The translations under genes and the position numbers were made by a program. A stretch of DNA of 64,000 nucleotides from Mastigias papua (Eukaryota > Cnidaria > Scyphozoa > Rhizostomeae > Mastigiidae): the NCBI GenBank assembly GCA_964019165.1, contig OZ025284.1, positions 1,670,521 through 1,734,520 of the forward strand, given 5' to 3'. Shown piece after piece: positions 49,859 to 61,965 of this stretch (positions are counted from its first letter, which is position 1; each line of letters opens with the position of its first letter). The notes beneath the pieces are model-generated. The model made no database searches, was not told where the DNA came from, and saw only the letters and a program-made list of their open reading frames with translations.

Positions 49859-52800
49859 TGAGTACACTGTTTAAACGACTGATTAATGTACCTTGTCCCA
49901 ATATAGTACTGTAGTTGATCCTTGTCTTAGCTAATAGCACTGATTTTCTTTCAATCTCGGCTTTCATAATGTTGTTTTATAGAGGAAGGCCATAGTGCAA
50001 GGCATCTTTTAAGGAAATTTGACCAGTGGGTCAAATCCATTTGGTAGCCACATTCCATCGATTTGCAGTTACGTTTGATTTGTATACCTAAATGAAAGCC
50101 ATCCAATAGGTCCTTTCTCTTGTACTCAGTCCACTGATGGATTGAGTTTTAACCATTTACATTCTGAGGAGAGGTAATAACGTTTTTCAAGATATGGGCC
50201 TAAGCTAGTTGGTCAAAAAACATAAATTTTGCTTTCCTGTTGAACTAGGAAGAAGGCCCATTGCTTCAATGGCAAGGCTGAAGTGCCTTACCATAGTGAG
50301 TAAAAGGATGAAGATAACACATTAGGGAAAATAGGAGGATGATAGACAAATGAAGGAAAAGAAGATGGAAACGCCACAGGAAGAAAATATGGGAACCGGA
50401 GATCGATGGCTATGAATAGAGGGATGAAGAGAAAAGCATGAAAACAAAGGAGAAGAAAAGATTTTGAATGATATGAAGGAAGAAAGACAGGAGAAAAATA
50501 TAAGGAAAAGGACGAGTTGGGGAATATGGAGAAATCTACTCATAATATGATCAGAGTATGATTCGAAGAGTTTGAAAGTAAGAAGTAGTTTACCCTAAAG
50601 ATATTTGTAAATCAAAAGATTTGATTGCCACCAGCAATCTTGATCTAGGATGTAGACAAAGTCTTGACAGAATACTTGCCTTAAATCTTCTCCCTTTTTT
50701 GCACTTAAATAAATCCAGTGCAGTATGGCTGATCATAGACAGTACTCTTATGGACGTAAAAGGTCTCTACACTCAGCCGAATCTGTGGGTGTGGGAAGCT
50801 TTCACTCCTACAACTTTTTGTATGACCTTGGATATTTTTTGGCTTTGCCCCATAAAATGTGGCATGACCATTATGAATTGTCGGTAATCGTGGTGCCTTG
50901 TTCAGAACTGTCCGTAAGTTTCTTTTTCCACCGCCACCACATTCAAAAGTATTTCGGCACGCTACGGTCCACGCTACGGTCATTCACGCAGAGCTTAACG
51001 TGGACGCCTAGTAATGGTTGTAATAGCCTCTTGGATCTCATGAAGCATTTTCTTTGCATTCTATTTTGTTATAAGACCTGTCTAATATCTGTGATAAGAA
51101 CAGAGATATTACCTAATTCAGATTAGGACGAAGCAAATTGAAGAGATCGCATAACATATCAGAAAGCCGTCTTAATGCATCTTATTCATCTTGGATGCCT
51201 ACGTTGCATAACATCCGTATCAAGGGGCATTGATTCAAGTGGAATACAAAAGAGAATTAATCATTATCGTCGCTCCTTTTCATTCACAAATCTTGCTGAA
51301 CTTCTAAGCAGGCTCAGTTGTGGAATAGGCTTTTTGTCAGTTTGCAATTCAAACTGTGTAATCAGCTGTTATTTTCGAACTGGGGTCAGAACAATTATAG
51401 ACAGCCTATTGCTCTTAATTTCTTGCCTTCTCAGCAGAGCGTAACAGAAGAAAGTCTTGCAGCAGATCCACTTTTATAAATATGTGGGCGTGGTTTTTCC
51501 TTGGATTTACACATAGGGCGTGGTAGAAATTAAAAAATAGCAAGTAATCTAAGAAGCAAAATATCGTAGTTTCGTGCTGTCGAAAGATTAATAAGTCTTA
51601 ACCTATCATTCGTACACATTTTAACTTTGGTTCGATTTAATAACTAACCTTCAATAAATAAAAGTGCAATATTCCATAAAGTTAGTCGGATTCACACTAA
51701 TCCTGTTCTTCAGTTCGAAAGGATTTGAATTCCTGCTTTTCACTTTTGAACAGCGCAAGTGATGTGATTTGTGCACCTGCTTTACAGTCACGGTGTACTT
51801 GACTTAAACCTGTTCCGATACGCTTTCAAAGCAGCGCATTGGCCTTTTCGGAACCTATATACTAACTGCATGATGGCATGTGTAGTAGACATGAAAATAT
51901 AAGCGGCGTTTCGTGTAACTTTATTGCCAAGTCAACTTTAGTCGATAGATGAAGAGCAGAAGACAGCCGATAGTTTGGGCATAAAGAAGTCCTAGTATTC
52001 ACTAAATTTCTTATTTATATATATTCATACTATAAATATTATTAATTGCTACGACAAAAATTGATATTCTTCACAATAAATAGCATTACACCACTCTCTG
52101 TAAAGCAGGACAGATTTCCATGGCTTCAACCATGAAACAAGTCGCTTACGAGACTTCTAAAAGGAACAAGCATTGATCCTTGTGGTGCTTTATGTAATCA
52201 ACAACAGACCGAGCCAAGTTCTGGCATTAATCTTTAGTTACCTAGACAATTTCATGGAAACAAGGATAACATCAGTGTACACTGCAGTCATAATGTAACC
52301 TTGTTCAACAATTTGCAAGATATGCAAGATATGAATAATATACTTGATAAAAGAATGCACAAATGAGATGTAGTAAATTCTCACTGTTAGGCCTAGTATT
52401 CCTATTGTACGCGTAGAGGGAATGTACCCCCCCCCCAATTCACTTGATCGGTGATGCTACTAACAGTTTGCGATGAACCTATTTCTGGTGTTGTCACCGA
52501 TGCCCCCGTCGAGGAGGAACAAGTTCAGATTAGTTCAAGATTTGAAAGTATCCTCGATGCATCGCCATGATTTCCCCGATAACTGGTAAGTGTTCCTGTC
52601 GGCATAGTGCAATAGAGAGTTTACGAAGAGGCACGAAAGACAAGCTTTTCCTGGTCTGGCCTTGAACGCATAAATTAACCTTACAGCTGAACACTTGTAT
52701 TGCAGCTCACTTCCATCGGGAATCGAGATAATACGCGATTAAACAGGTATTTCCTGGTTTTAGGACGGTGTGACCATGAGTCCTGTCGCACGCAGGAAAA

Positions 52801-55168
52801 TCCCTCGAAAGAATGGTAGTGGCATGCTAATTCCCTACCTTCTTACCACCATGAGCAATTATCAAATATGACGAAAGGCATCTAAACAAAAAAGAATGCA
52901 AGATTATTTGACGAAGCCATTACCCAAAAAGGGAGGACATTGGCAGCATCAAAGCAAAGAGAACAAGCCGATTTCATAGTGGAATTTAATGGGGTTCATT
53001 ATCTCTGACATTTGACAAAAATATGCAAAATTGTTTGGTTACTTATAACGATTATATAATATTCTCCTCAATACACAAAACGAACAATCAAATATAAACT
53101 CTGGAAGAATGTACGGCCTAGCTCATTGCAAGCAATTATGAATTCACACTCTGAGTTACTGCCTGTGATGGAAGCTAGAATAGTGTTAGATTTCATAGGC
53201 GGTGGCATATTTCATACACCGGTGTGTCCCCTAATGTGCATACCACATTTCCTTGAGAAGTTAAATATTACTTGTGGCGAACATAGGCAGGAAAACATAT
53301 GCCAGCTGAAGACTTGGTTCAGAGACCCATATGGGTGGATATCCGCCCACAAGAGCTATTCAGTATGCCTTGTTCTTAACGAGCATAATACAGAACTGTA
53401 CATGACAATAGAGGGCTCAAACTCTATCTCTAACTTTAATCTGTAGTGCCTAAATACTGTAAGACTTGAAGTCAACTATAGAATACATTTTTCTGTAGGC
53501 CTATGGAAAACGTTCGAAGACAATGAATGAGTATTGCTTCTTCGGTGAGCCTTTTGATCATGACGTTTTACAAGAAAGTGTGGGGTTTGACTACCGAGAA
53601 AGAATGTTAATGAATGCTTGTAATGGCTTTAGAAATAACGACCTTAGATGTAGAATGCTGAGTTTTAGGAATGAATGAACCAAAAGAAATAAAATTGTTG
53701 TAGCCACACAGCTTTTCATTCCAAAATTGCTCTAGGTTAGCACACTCTTCAGTGCCAAGTAAATGGGGATCTTAACGGGAATGGACATTTCTCTAAAAGT
53801 GTAATACAGCAAGCAGGGTCTTAATAAAATTTTGGGGTAGGAACTTTTGAACTATAAAGTAGATGAAGGCCCAAATACTCAAAGTTGTCAAGCTGTGTCA
53901 TTTATGGACAAAAAATAACTTATATTATAGAATCGAAAATTACGGCTGTGACCAGGATCTTTTGGCAAATAACTCTTGCTCGGAATGAAGACAGTAAAAT
54001 TAATAAGGTTGAGTCTTCATAAATTAGGGAGTGAGAACATTTTTGTGAAATAATAAGCGTCCCTCCATTTATTCGGCAGTGAAGAGTACTGGTTAATTTA
54101 GTCAAAGAACAGTCAGTACTCATTCGTAGAAAGAACAGTAGGGGGCCCAATGACGATCACAGAACGGGAATAAATTTCCACAAACCCTAAAATTGTATCC
54201 CAGTTTTACATGTCTACCTGATGAACAGACAAATGTAAGTAAACAGAAATTTCCAATAGCCTACAAAGTAGCCAAACATCATAGAATTTATCGGCTTGGA
54301 GTTCCACTCCTCAGAGCAAGTCAAAGGTCGAATAATTTGACATTTCTCTTTAAACATTAGACCGGCTATGAGTAACCATAATAGTAACGTGAATATGGAG
54401 ATGGTCTTTAAATATTACCTAAAGAAAGGTGTTGGTATGCAAGATGAATCTGACCAACAGCATCTTAGTTATTTGTGAGATCCCCGAGATTTAGAAGCTA
54501 AATTACTGAAGGGGAAGCAATTCATAATCAAACTACTTGTAGATCTGACCGGTACTATATCTAAATACGTCATTTAAAGAAGACTGTGATAAGCCTCTAT
54601 TTACATGGAACACCATTATCTCTTGAATTTCCATATCTCCATTTTCTGTATTTACATCAATACTAGCGCTGTAGATATTCCCCCGTTTACATGCGCTGGA
54701 ATGAGGTCAGATATTAAGGAGTGAACCAAGTATTGTTTTGAAACGCCCACATTACTAAAGGAGGAACTGTCGTCCTACCGTTAGGATGGACTGCCAGTTA
54801 GGTCAAGTACACTTCTCAATAAAAGAGCTGACATTAAATATGGGCCAAGGGCTCACTACTACATGACGTAATCTGATCTCTCGGAAAGGATAGTTCTATG
54901 GCTGCCGAGAGTCGTTGTGGGGCCAGGACAAATTACACACCAGGCGCCCTCATTGCGTCAATATGACGTTAGAAAGTTATTGCAGTCACCAAAAAACACT
55001 TCATGATTTTGGAGGCTCTTCTCAGATTCGGGGTCGGAGAAAATCTGTCCCCTTACCTACTGTCCCTTACCCCTTCTCTAAGCAGCCCTGTCAGGCTTGT
55101 GAATAAAGGAAGAATGAACTAGCTTACAGCCGAATGGTTGCTACAGTACAATAAATGCACATATAAAT

Positions 55169-55322
<154 letters not shown>

Positions 55323-55639
55323 ATATGTATATATACAGAATATCTATTAGCTCTGGAGAAGGTGGCGCTATCTTGATTTAAAGTATATGGTTACAGCCGA
55401 TACTTTTTGGCAAAAATTCAGTCTGAAGGAAAGCTTTAGGAGAGTGGAACGAAGTCTTTGTTTTTTAAATGTGTTGCAAAAAATACCAGTCAAATCAGCC
55501 ATTATAATGGGTCGCAGGCATCCATGTTGTACGTCAAAGACGATTTCATTCAGTAAGGAAGCAGAAATCACACACAGCGCATCTTGCTCGCGTATAACGT
55601 TGCGTTCATTATACGGAAACTCTGAATGCGGAGGCAATA

Positions 55640-56356
55640 CTAGCTTGTTGTTTGTTCCTTATGACGCTTGCTCATAAATCTAATTTTAAACCTTGCATTG
55701 TTTCTCGTCCGCTTACGGTGCTCGTATCTAGTCACGCATCCTCTAGCTACCGGATAAAAACATAGGCACGGAATAAAAAACGACAATATACTTAGGCAGC
55801 TCCACCTTTTGAAGCAACTCCGGCTTGGCTGACTGCAAAAGCACGGATCATAGCCTTCCGTCCCGGTATCATCTTCGCCGTCATAACATAAATAATAAGC
55901 ACTTTTAACGCATAACATACAGGTACAATAGTCGATACAATTGCGAACCGATCGACATTTATCATCTCCCGGTGACGTCGTCTCTGCTTCCAACTCAATT
56001 AGAGCGGTAGAAGGCGAGTTAGAATTCACAGAAATTCGTGATTCTCTGCCTTTCGCTTCGATATAAATATCACTACCAGAGTCTAACCTATTTCCATATT
56101 CTTCCAGCTCTTTTGTCCCTATTTTCCGTCGAAGCGGCCATGAATTCGTGGGTGGTAAAAGGAAGTTTTCACTGTTTTTCCCGCCAATATTCGCAAGACT
56201 AAAGTATCCATCATCGTTTATCAGTGGCCCTTTGCCCTGCCAATCGCTGCGTCCATGAGATGCTGATCGATTGCGGTGATTTAAGTCTTTAACTTTGCTA
56301 TGTCCTTCCTGACTCCAAACACGGTTGCTTAGTCCCTCGTCGTAGTTTCTTATCAT
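55640..56356 (-). CDS. Divergent Sprouty-family protein (C-terminal coding exon; 5' end uncertain)
   Basis: Sprouty proteins are membrane-associated feedback inhibitors of receptor-tyrosine-kinase/Ras-MAPK signalling. The 238-aa frame has a Ser/Asn-rich N-terminal half and a Cys-rich C-terminal domain at ~134-210: IDYCTCMLCVKSAYYLC (cf. VDYCTC-CVKG in Sprouty), then DPCFCSQPSRSCFKRWSCLS, FFIPCLCFYPVARGC, then a basic tail. This matches the second half of the Sprouty (SPR) domain in order and Cys spacing. The usual first half (GKCxCxxCxxPRxLPxCWxC) is absent: only KC..NC precedes IDYC. The canonical N-terminal Tyr motif (NxYxxxP) is also not intact; the start reads MIRNYDEGL. On the minus strand the frame is preceded by CCCTTACAG, a good splice acceptor, two bases before the ATG, so this may be the last exon and the true start could lie further right. 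Sprouty genes commonly carry the whole coding region in one exon. A Spred assignment is less likely, since no EVH1 exon is seen. Confidence 0.8.
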   Translation of the reverse strand: MIRNYDEGLSNRVWSQEGHSKVKDLNHRNRSASHGRSDWQGKGPLINDDGYFSLANIGGKNSENFLLPPTNSWPLRRKIGTKELEEYGNRLDSGSDIYIEAKGRESRISVNSNSPSTALIELEAETTSPGDDKCRSVRNCIDYCTCMLCVKSAYYLCYDGEDDTGTEGYDPCFCSQPSRSCFKRWSCLSILSFFIPCLCFYPVARGCVTRYEHRKRTRNNARFKIRFMSKRHKEQTTS

Positions 56357-56877
56357 CTCTGTAAGGGCATACCGTTTGGCTGCTTAGTTCAAATAAATCA
56401 CTTAGCTCTTAACCAACGATACAACTGGGAATGTTTTGTTGTTCTCTTCAGTAATTTCGAAACGTTGGCCTTCTTTGTCTTCCTTTCTCGTTATCAGCTG
56501 TTTCTATAAAGAAAAAAGAGCTTTGTTGCAGAACAACTCAATCATTCCTCACATACAGTTAATGTGTTTCGAGTAAAATCCTTTACCAAATCTAGGCCGA
56601 TTTTCCTCTCGCTAAGTGTGGTAAAGAATCCTACTAAACAGATGTTGGTCACATTTCCTATACCACATTTTCTAATGACTTTCCTGGTTTCTAGTTCAAA
56701 GACGAGGTATTTATTGAAATTGTGACGTTTCTATAGCACGTGAGCACGCTAGTAAATGAATGAACCGACGACTGTACGAAAAGATCAAATGAAAGCAACC
56801 CTCAGAGCAACTTTGTACATACCGATAAAAGCGTTCAACTTGGCAGCACCTTTCGAAGACAATCGTCAAGTTCGACC
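56357..56877. promoter_or_regulatory. Possible divergent promoter between Sprouty-like gene and 56878 exon
   Basis: About 520 bp separates the minus-strand Sprouty-like coding exon from a plus-strand candidate first exon. If both calls hold and the Sprouty 5' UTR exon also lies here, this is a shared divergent promoter. No TATA box or other motif was assigned; the call is positional. Confidence 0.3.
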
Positions 56878-57095
56878 ATGACGCTCTCTCTCTATTTCTC
56901 TACGTCTTATAAACAACAAAGTGATTTAGGAAGTCAAGGTATTCTGCCCTGCATAACTCATATCCGTTTTATAATTACAGTGGTTATAAGCATTATCACA
57001 GGTGTTCATGGAAGCGTGTCGAATGACTGTAGCCCTGTGTTACACTACAAATCTCTTCAATTCGCGCCAGTACGAACACATCCGAAGCTGCACGG
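56878..57095 (+). CDS. Candidate first exon of a secreted or membrane protein
   Basis: An open frame of 72 codons plus two bases from ATG to a strong splice donor (CACGG then GTAAGG). It encodes a 30-residue polar lead, a hydrophobic segment at 31-43 (FIITVVISIITGV) and then a polar stretch beginning HGSVSNDCSPVL, the shape of a signal peptide or signal anchor followed by a mature N-terminus. No downstream exon in the right phase (2) could be assigned with confidence, and I do not recognise the family. It may be chance. Confidence 0.35.
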
Positions 57096-58639
57096 GTAAG
57101 GACTACTCTATCGTCTTGCGGCGCAAAATAATCAAATCTATTTGCTGTCCTTTTGCAACGCTCCTTCCTATTCTAAATACAAGTTGTTATCGCGGTCTGC
57201 AGCTTAGCCACCGCACAATGGCTCCTTTAAACTGCTCAATGGGATCACGGGCCTATTATGGGCCTATTCGTGATAATAAATCCGGTCTATTGTTTTTCAT
57301 TGAATTTCAAGAACTGTTAACCTTTCCTAACGTTCCCATGGCTACATGTAGTTTGAAACAGAGACGAGTTCAGTGCCATATAGGATGCCTATTAATTTCA
57401 TTGCAGACTGCTCCCTCAGAGATCTAAAAATGGCCTATTGCTTCACGTCTTTTCTGTTCCACATATCGCGTCAAATAGCAAATACTAGATGATTGAAAGT
57501 AATACGTTACTTCCATAAACTTATTATTGCTATGAGAACTGTTTCGCTCAATTTGTGAGTTTTAAATCTAGGTTTCTTACCTTGCTTGTAAAATTGTACG
57601 GTATACCACAGTCCTATCCCTTCATTAATACTGTCCCAGCTCATACACAAATACAACTTTCGCTATTCTTGAACAATGTCTTCATCAAGTTAGAAAAATT
57701 TAAAGTGCGCTTCCCAATGAATATGGAATCTCCAGGTATTTCTTCGATCACTCGCCTGAATACAGCTTCAAGGAATTTTTAGTTATCCAGTTCTCGTTCA
57801 TACCCTCATTGAAATGAGGACTGGCAGACCTGCCATCTCACTAAACACTGTTTAAACAGAACTCCATCGATCCTCTTGTTGATGGCTCCATCGGCCTAAA
57901 CCTCTAGGACAGGTTTATCAATTTGTGGGAGTTTGATTTTGTAAAATCACGTAAGCGATTGACCGGTGGTTATTGACATTTTACGAGCTAAACTGGTTTC
58001 CATGGCATCATATCGCTAAGATTTGAAGTTAGCTCCTTTAATCTTTTATCCAAAAACAACATTATTGTTTAATCTGTAATCCATATTTTAAAATAATCTC
58101 ATGCTTTAATCAAATTCAGGCCCTTCTACAATGCTAATTATAGTCAACATTGAAGTCTGTAATGAGCAAAGATCAAGCAAACGGCCTCTTTTAGGTTGCT
58201 TGACCCTCCTTTTGAAACAATTACTCCACAGTCACCACAGTTTAACGGACACATTAACTGACTTTGCTTTGAAGAACAGACTACGCTTGTGCCTAAGTGG
58301 TGCCAGGTCTTCTTAGCTCAATTATGAATGGCCTGAAAAGGTTAACCGTGAAACAGATACTAGTCTCATTTCTCCTCATAAACTCTTCGATTCTAACAGT
58401 TTAGAACATTGCGTTGTTCTTAAGTCCCAAAAGACTAGGAACCGGAACATGTGAAGGGAGAGGGGCTGTGTAAATGTGAAAGTTGATAATTGGGAGATTT
58501 TAAATAGGAGAAACATTAGTAGTCTACAGCCATCAAAAATGTGGAACACTGAAAATAACGGACTACTTGGAAGGAGCATAACATGTTCAGTAATCAATGG
58601 AAACATAGGGTCACAATTAGTACACGTAAACATTTCTGT

Positions 58640-58995
58640 TATTAGGAACTCGGCTCAAGACCTAGTTCTAAATCCTCCTTTTTATTGGGCCTCTTTTCAC
58701 AGCATTTCATGGCTAAAAGTTCCTTATTTTTAACTGTTCATTTAGGTTATAGATATTGCCAGTGGCTAAAGATGAGATAGGGCACTATGGACACTGCAAG
58801 TTTCAATGCGAGCCAGCATACGAAATCATTTTTACAAGGATTGCACACAATTTACGTGAAATTAGATTCCTAATTCTCGATCGTTTGCAGTGATAAAATA
58901 TTTGCAATTGAAACTTTCCTTAGGGATTTTATTGTCAGTAGTAAAAGCGCCCTTTTGGCCTTCTACATGCAGGTTTCTGACAAAATGGTTTCATA
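58640..58995 (+). mobile_element. Family B MITE copy
   Basis: Begins near TATTAGGAACTCGGCTCAAG and continues with AAAGTTCCTTATTTTTAACT, TAGATATTGCCAGTGG, GGGCACTATGGACACTGCAA, TTGCACACAATTTACG, TTCTCGATCGTTTGCA and CCTTCTACATGCAGG. This is the most complete plus-strand copy of the family in the window. Confidence 0.65.
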
Positions 58996-59819
58996 TAAAA
59001 CATATGTGATGCAGATTTCGCGATCAATGGTCATTTACTGCTGGTGTTTGCCTCACCACAAGGAATTGATGTTTCATATACGCCTTGATAGGAATGGAGC
59101 TGACTAGCTATTAGAGCTGCCAAATGGACTACTGATCAAGGATAGGTCGTTTTGCAAATTATGTTAGGAGATTTTACCTTGTGGCTTAAGTGCTGTCTGT
59201 CACGTGCAGCACAGATGCTAGGTGAAGGCCTTGATTTTCGTATAGTCAAGTGAATGCACCATTGACAGGGGTATTCTGTTGGGGGTGACTTAAACAGCGT
59301 AGAATTCATTTCAAAGAGTGCTCCAACAGGGTCTAGAATAACTTCCAAACTTCCTCCGGCTGTCAAATCTTTGTCATAAACCTTCCTCTTTTAAGGCAAT
59401 CAACACTAGTCAAAGTTCTTGAACTCTGCATTGTGTATGTCTCTAAAAATTGTACTTTAGAAGGGCTATGCTTTTCACAGTCGGTGTCACATCAAGTGAA
59501 AACTTTGCTGAAACTAGATTGTCGATACAAATTACTAAACCTTCTTCAAATACGACATAGAATGCAAAATGATCCTCCAACTCAGAGCCGTAGAGCGGTG
59601 GAGCCGTGACTTTTTCTGGACTCTGTGGTCAAAGATTGGAAATTTAGTTGTAACTGATGATGCTGTTGGGATCAAAATCTAGCTACTTTTTGGCCTAATG
59701 CTATGAGCTGGCATGTACTTAGATATATGTTGCTACCTATTGTATGTTTTATAAGGTGTAAAGATATAGTATAACAAATTACGAGAATAAAAGACTGCAT
59801 GAAAATTTGCTAAGTTAAA

Positions 59820-59990
59820 AAGTCAATCAAACAAATCAGTCAATCACTCGGTCAATCAGTCAATCAATTAGTCAACCAATTATTTAATCCAGCATCAAAC
59901 GATCAAACAAAACACTAGTCAAGTAATAACTTCACCAGTTAATCAATTAAGCAATCAAGGAATCAAACAATCAATGTGAATCATCTCATA
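59820..59990 (+). repeat. Decayed (TCAA)n tract
   Basis: A run of AATCAATCA/GTCAATCA variants, much more diverged than the arrays at 12538 and 21838. Confidence 0.75.
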
Positions 59991-61056
59991 TCACTGTCAA
60001 GAAATTATGAAGCGTAAAACCATTGCCAGAAGCAGTGTCTTCAGTGTACATGCAAAAATCTTTTACCATGAAAGTTAATCTCAAGTAAATTTCAAATAGA
60101 AAGACCTCTTATCTATCATGCATACTCAATTCATTTTCATTGTCCAAAAGATTCGTTTTAAGATATGTAAATTGACTGATTATGCTCTGCGTGACAACAA
60201 TGGGCCTGCTTCTTGCATTCACTTGCTATCTTTACCTGCCAGCATCGATTTTGTAAATCAATGGAGCGCACTCCCATGTAAGCCTTGCCTCCCACATTAA
60301 CTTCAATAAAAAGGTGTTTAACAGTTTTTACACCAGCCTCAAAGACTTAAAATCATTTATAATTATGATTCCACAAGCATTATTGTCATAACTGTAAAAA
60401 GCAGAATGTGCACCGATTTCTCGCAAGTAACCTTCCCTTTGACCTTTCTTAAAACGTTGAAGTTATCTCATAAGCTGCATAGAACTGTAATTAAAAAGAC
60501 TATTAGTTCAAATAATTCGTACATACTTACTTTTTTATGCGCTGACCAGTCTCCCTTTCCAATTCTTAAAATTGAACAATGACCAGACAAGGATCAGAGT
60601 TGATGTTTCAGCTTACCATTCCTGATTGAATGACTGGCTGCTCGGTTCTGTAACGCTGTATTAACCTGTTTAGTTTTCACACTAACATCACAAGATACCA
60701 TGGTGTGAATTCGATCTTAAACATATAGGGACAAACTCAAGCGCATCCCGCGTAATGTGACTCAAAAAGACATGTTTATTCATAAGCTCTGCTGTTTCCT
60801 TTCCCTTTCAGTATTATCTCCTCATTTCCGAATGCAGAATCCTACGACAAATAATTGTTTTTGACATAGGAAAATTTGCCGTCCCTTCGCAACGCTCAGA
60901 TCTGTTCTGAAGATGCTTACTAATAACATAACTGGACACTGCGATGGCGGAAAGGAGCACATTGAAAAGTATTGCGATCACGGAATAACCTCCCACAGAG
61001 CTTACTTCCAAAGATTAGTTCTTGAGTAGGGGTTTATCCCAAGGACGGGGGCTCAC

Positions 61057-61231
61057 CGCAGCTGTGTTTTTGGGATGCCTTGTCAAGATCTTACAAAGAG
61101 TATCCAAATATTGGCATGATTCAAAATTGAATGCTAGTTTGTTGTGCTTGGGAAATTCTTGTTTGAACTCAAGCATCCGATCTGCGTCATCATCCGAATA
61201 AACTACAATACGATCCAATATAAATAAATGA
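61057..61231 (-). other. Candidate internal exon, minus strand (unidentified)
   Basis: A 58-codon frame between a possible acceptor (CAATCAG) and a strong donor (GCG then GTGAGC). It reads HLFILDRIVVYSDDDADRM and onward, rich in charged and hydrophobic alternation and protein-like. The beta-strand-then-YSDDD opening recalls TIR/SEFIR folds, but too little is present to claim it. The same frame reads past the donor into an in-frame TAA and then a second open stretch (61011-60814) with a hydrophobic span (VIAILFNVLLSAIAVSSYVI). No full gene could be assembled. Confidence 0.25.
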
Positions 61232-61516
61232 CTGATTGTTCAAAATATTCAATGCATCTCCAATTCATTCAAAGAAAAGTTTAAATGTCTCCTTACATGC
61301 TGCATTGTAAGTGGGGTTAATTAAGGAATTTTATGCTTTATTTCCAAAATTTATTTTCACACGAATCTGCATTACTTTCCCATAAATTACTTCCATACAC
61401 TTTGTCCACTATTTCCCCCTCCATCACAGAGGACCCCTTCAGACGCTACAATTGTCTTGTAAGTTTATCTTCTACAGAAGAACGGTGTACGATCCATACA
61501 AGAAACCTATAGAAAT

Positions 61517-61965
61517 TACACGCTTTTTTATAAGGAACCACTTTATAAGGAGCCTACATGTAGAATGCCGAAACATTTAAAGAACTTATACTACTAAAGG
61601 AAAACTCCCTAAGGAACTTTTCAACTTTAAAAAGTCTTATAGCACCAAACAATCATTAATTAGAAAGCTGGTTCCATTCATTTGCAGCCAAAACCCGTAT
61701 AGATTGTTTGCTATGCTTGGGTTAAATGTTTTATTTTTCATTGGTTGTGTTATTTTTCATTCATTTATTTAGCTAATGTTACAGCCAAAAGTAAAGGCAA
61801 AATTCTTTACGTGTTTTTGCACCATTTTTATGGCACTAATTGTGGACTGAAAATGACGGAACTGCAAAGGAACTTTTAGTGCTACAACTTAATAACTGGA
61901 GGTCCAAAAATAAGGAACTTTTGGAATTAGGCCTTGAGTTGGGTTCCTTATGAAAAAAGCGTGTA
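61517..61965. mobile_element. Family B-type MITE with TACACGC/TATAAGGAACC termini
   Basis: 449 bp. The left end TACACGCTTTTTTATAAGGA and the inverse of the right end (TACACGCTTTTTTCATAAGG) match over about 22 bp with one base inserted, and both are bounded by TA. Internal AAGGAACTTTTNG and AGGTCCAAAAATAAGGAA blocks match 41728-42029. Non-coding. Confidence 0.8.

Noticed and set aside
50725..51126. 133-aa plus-strand frame
   Set aside because: Composition (His, Ser, Cys rich, no domain) and competing frames on both strands suggest chance.
53126..53446. 106-aa plus-strand frame
   Set aside because: Looks moderately protein-like, but no domain, repeat or splice support could be found.
59136..59395. 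Minus-strand frame with SPPTEYPCQWCIHLTI, faintly CUB-like
   Set aside because: The resemblance is to a short segment only, with no good splice acceptor; probably coincidence.
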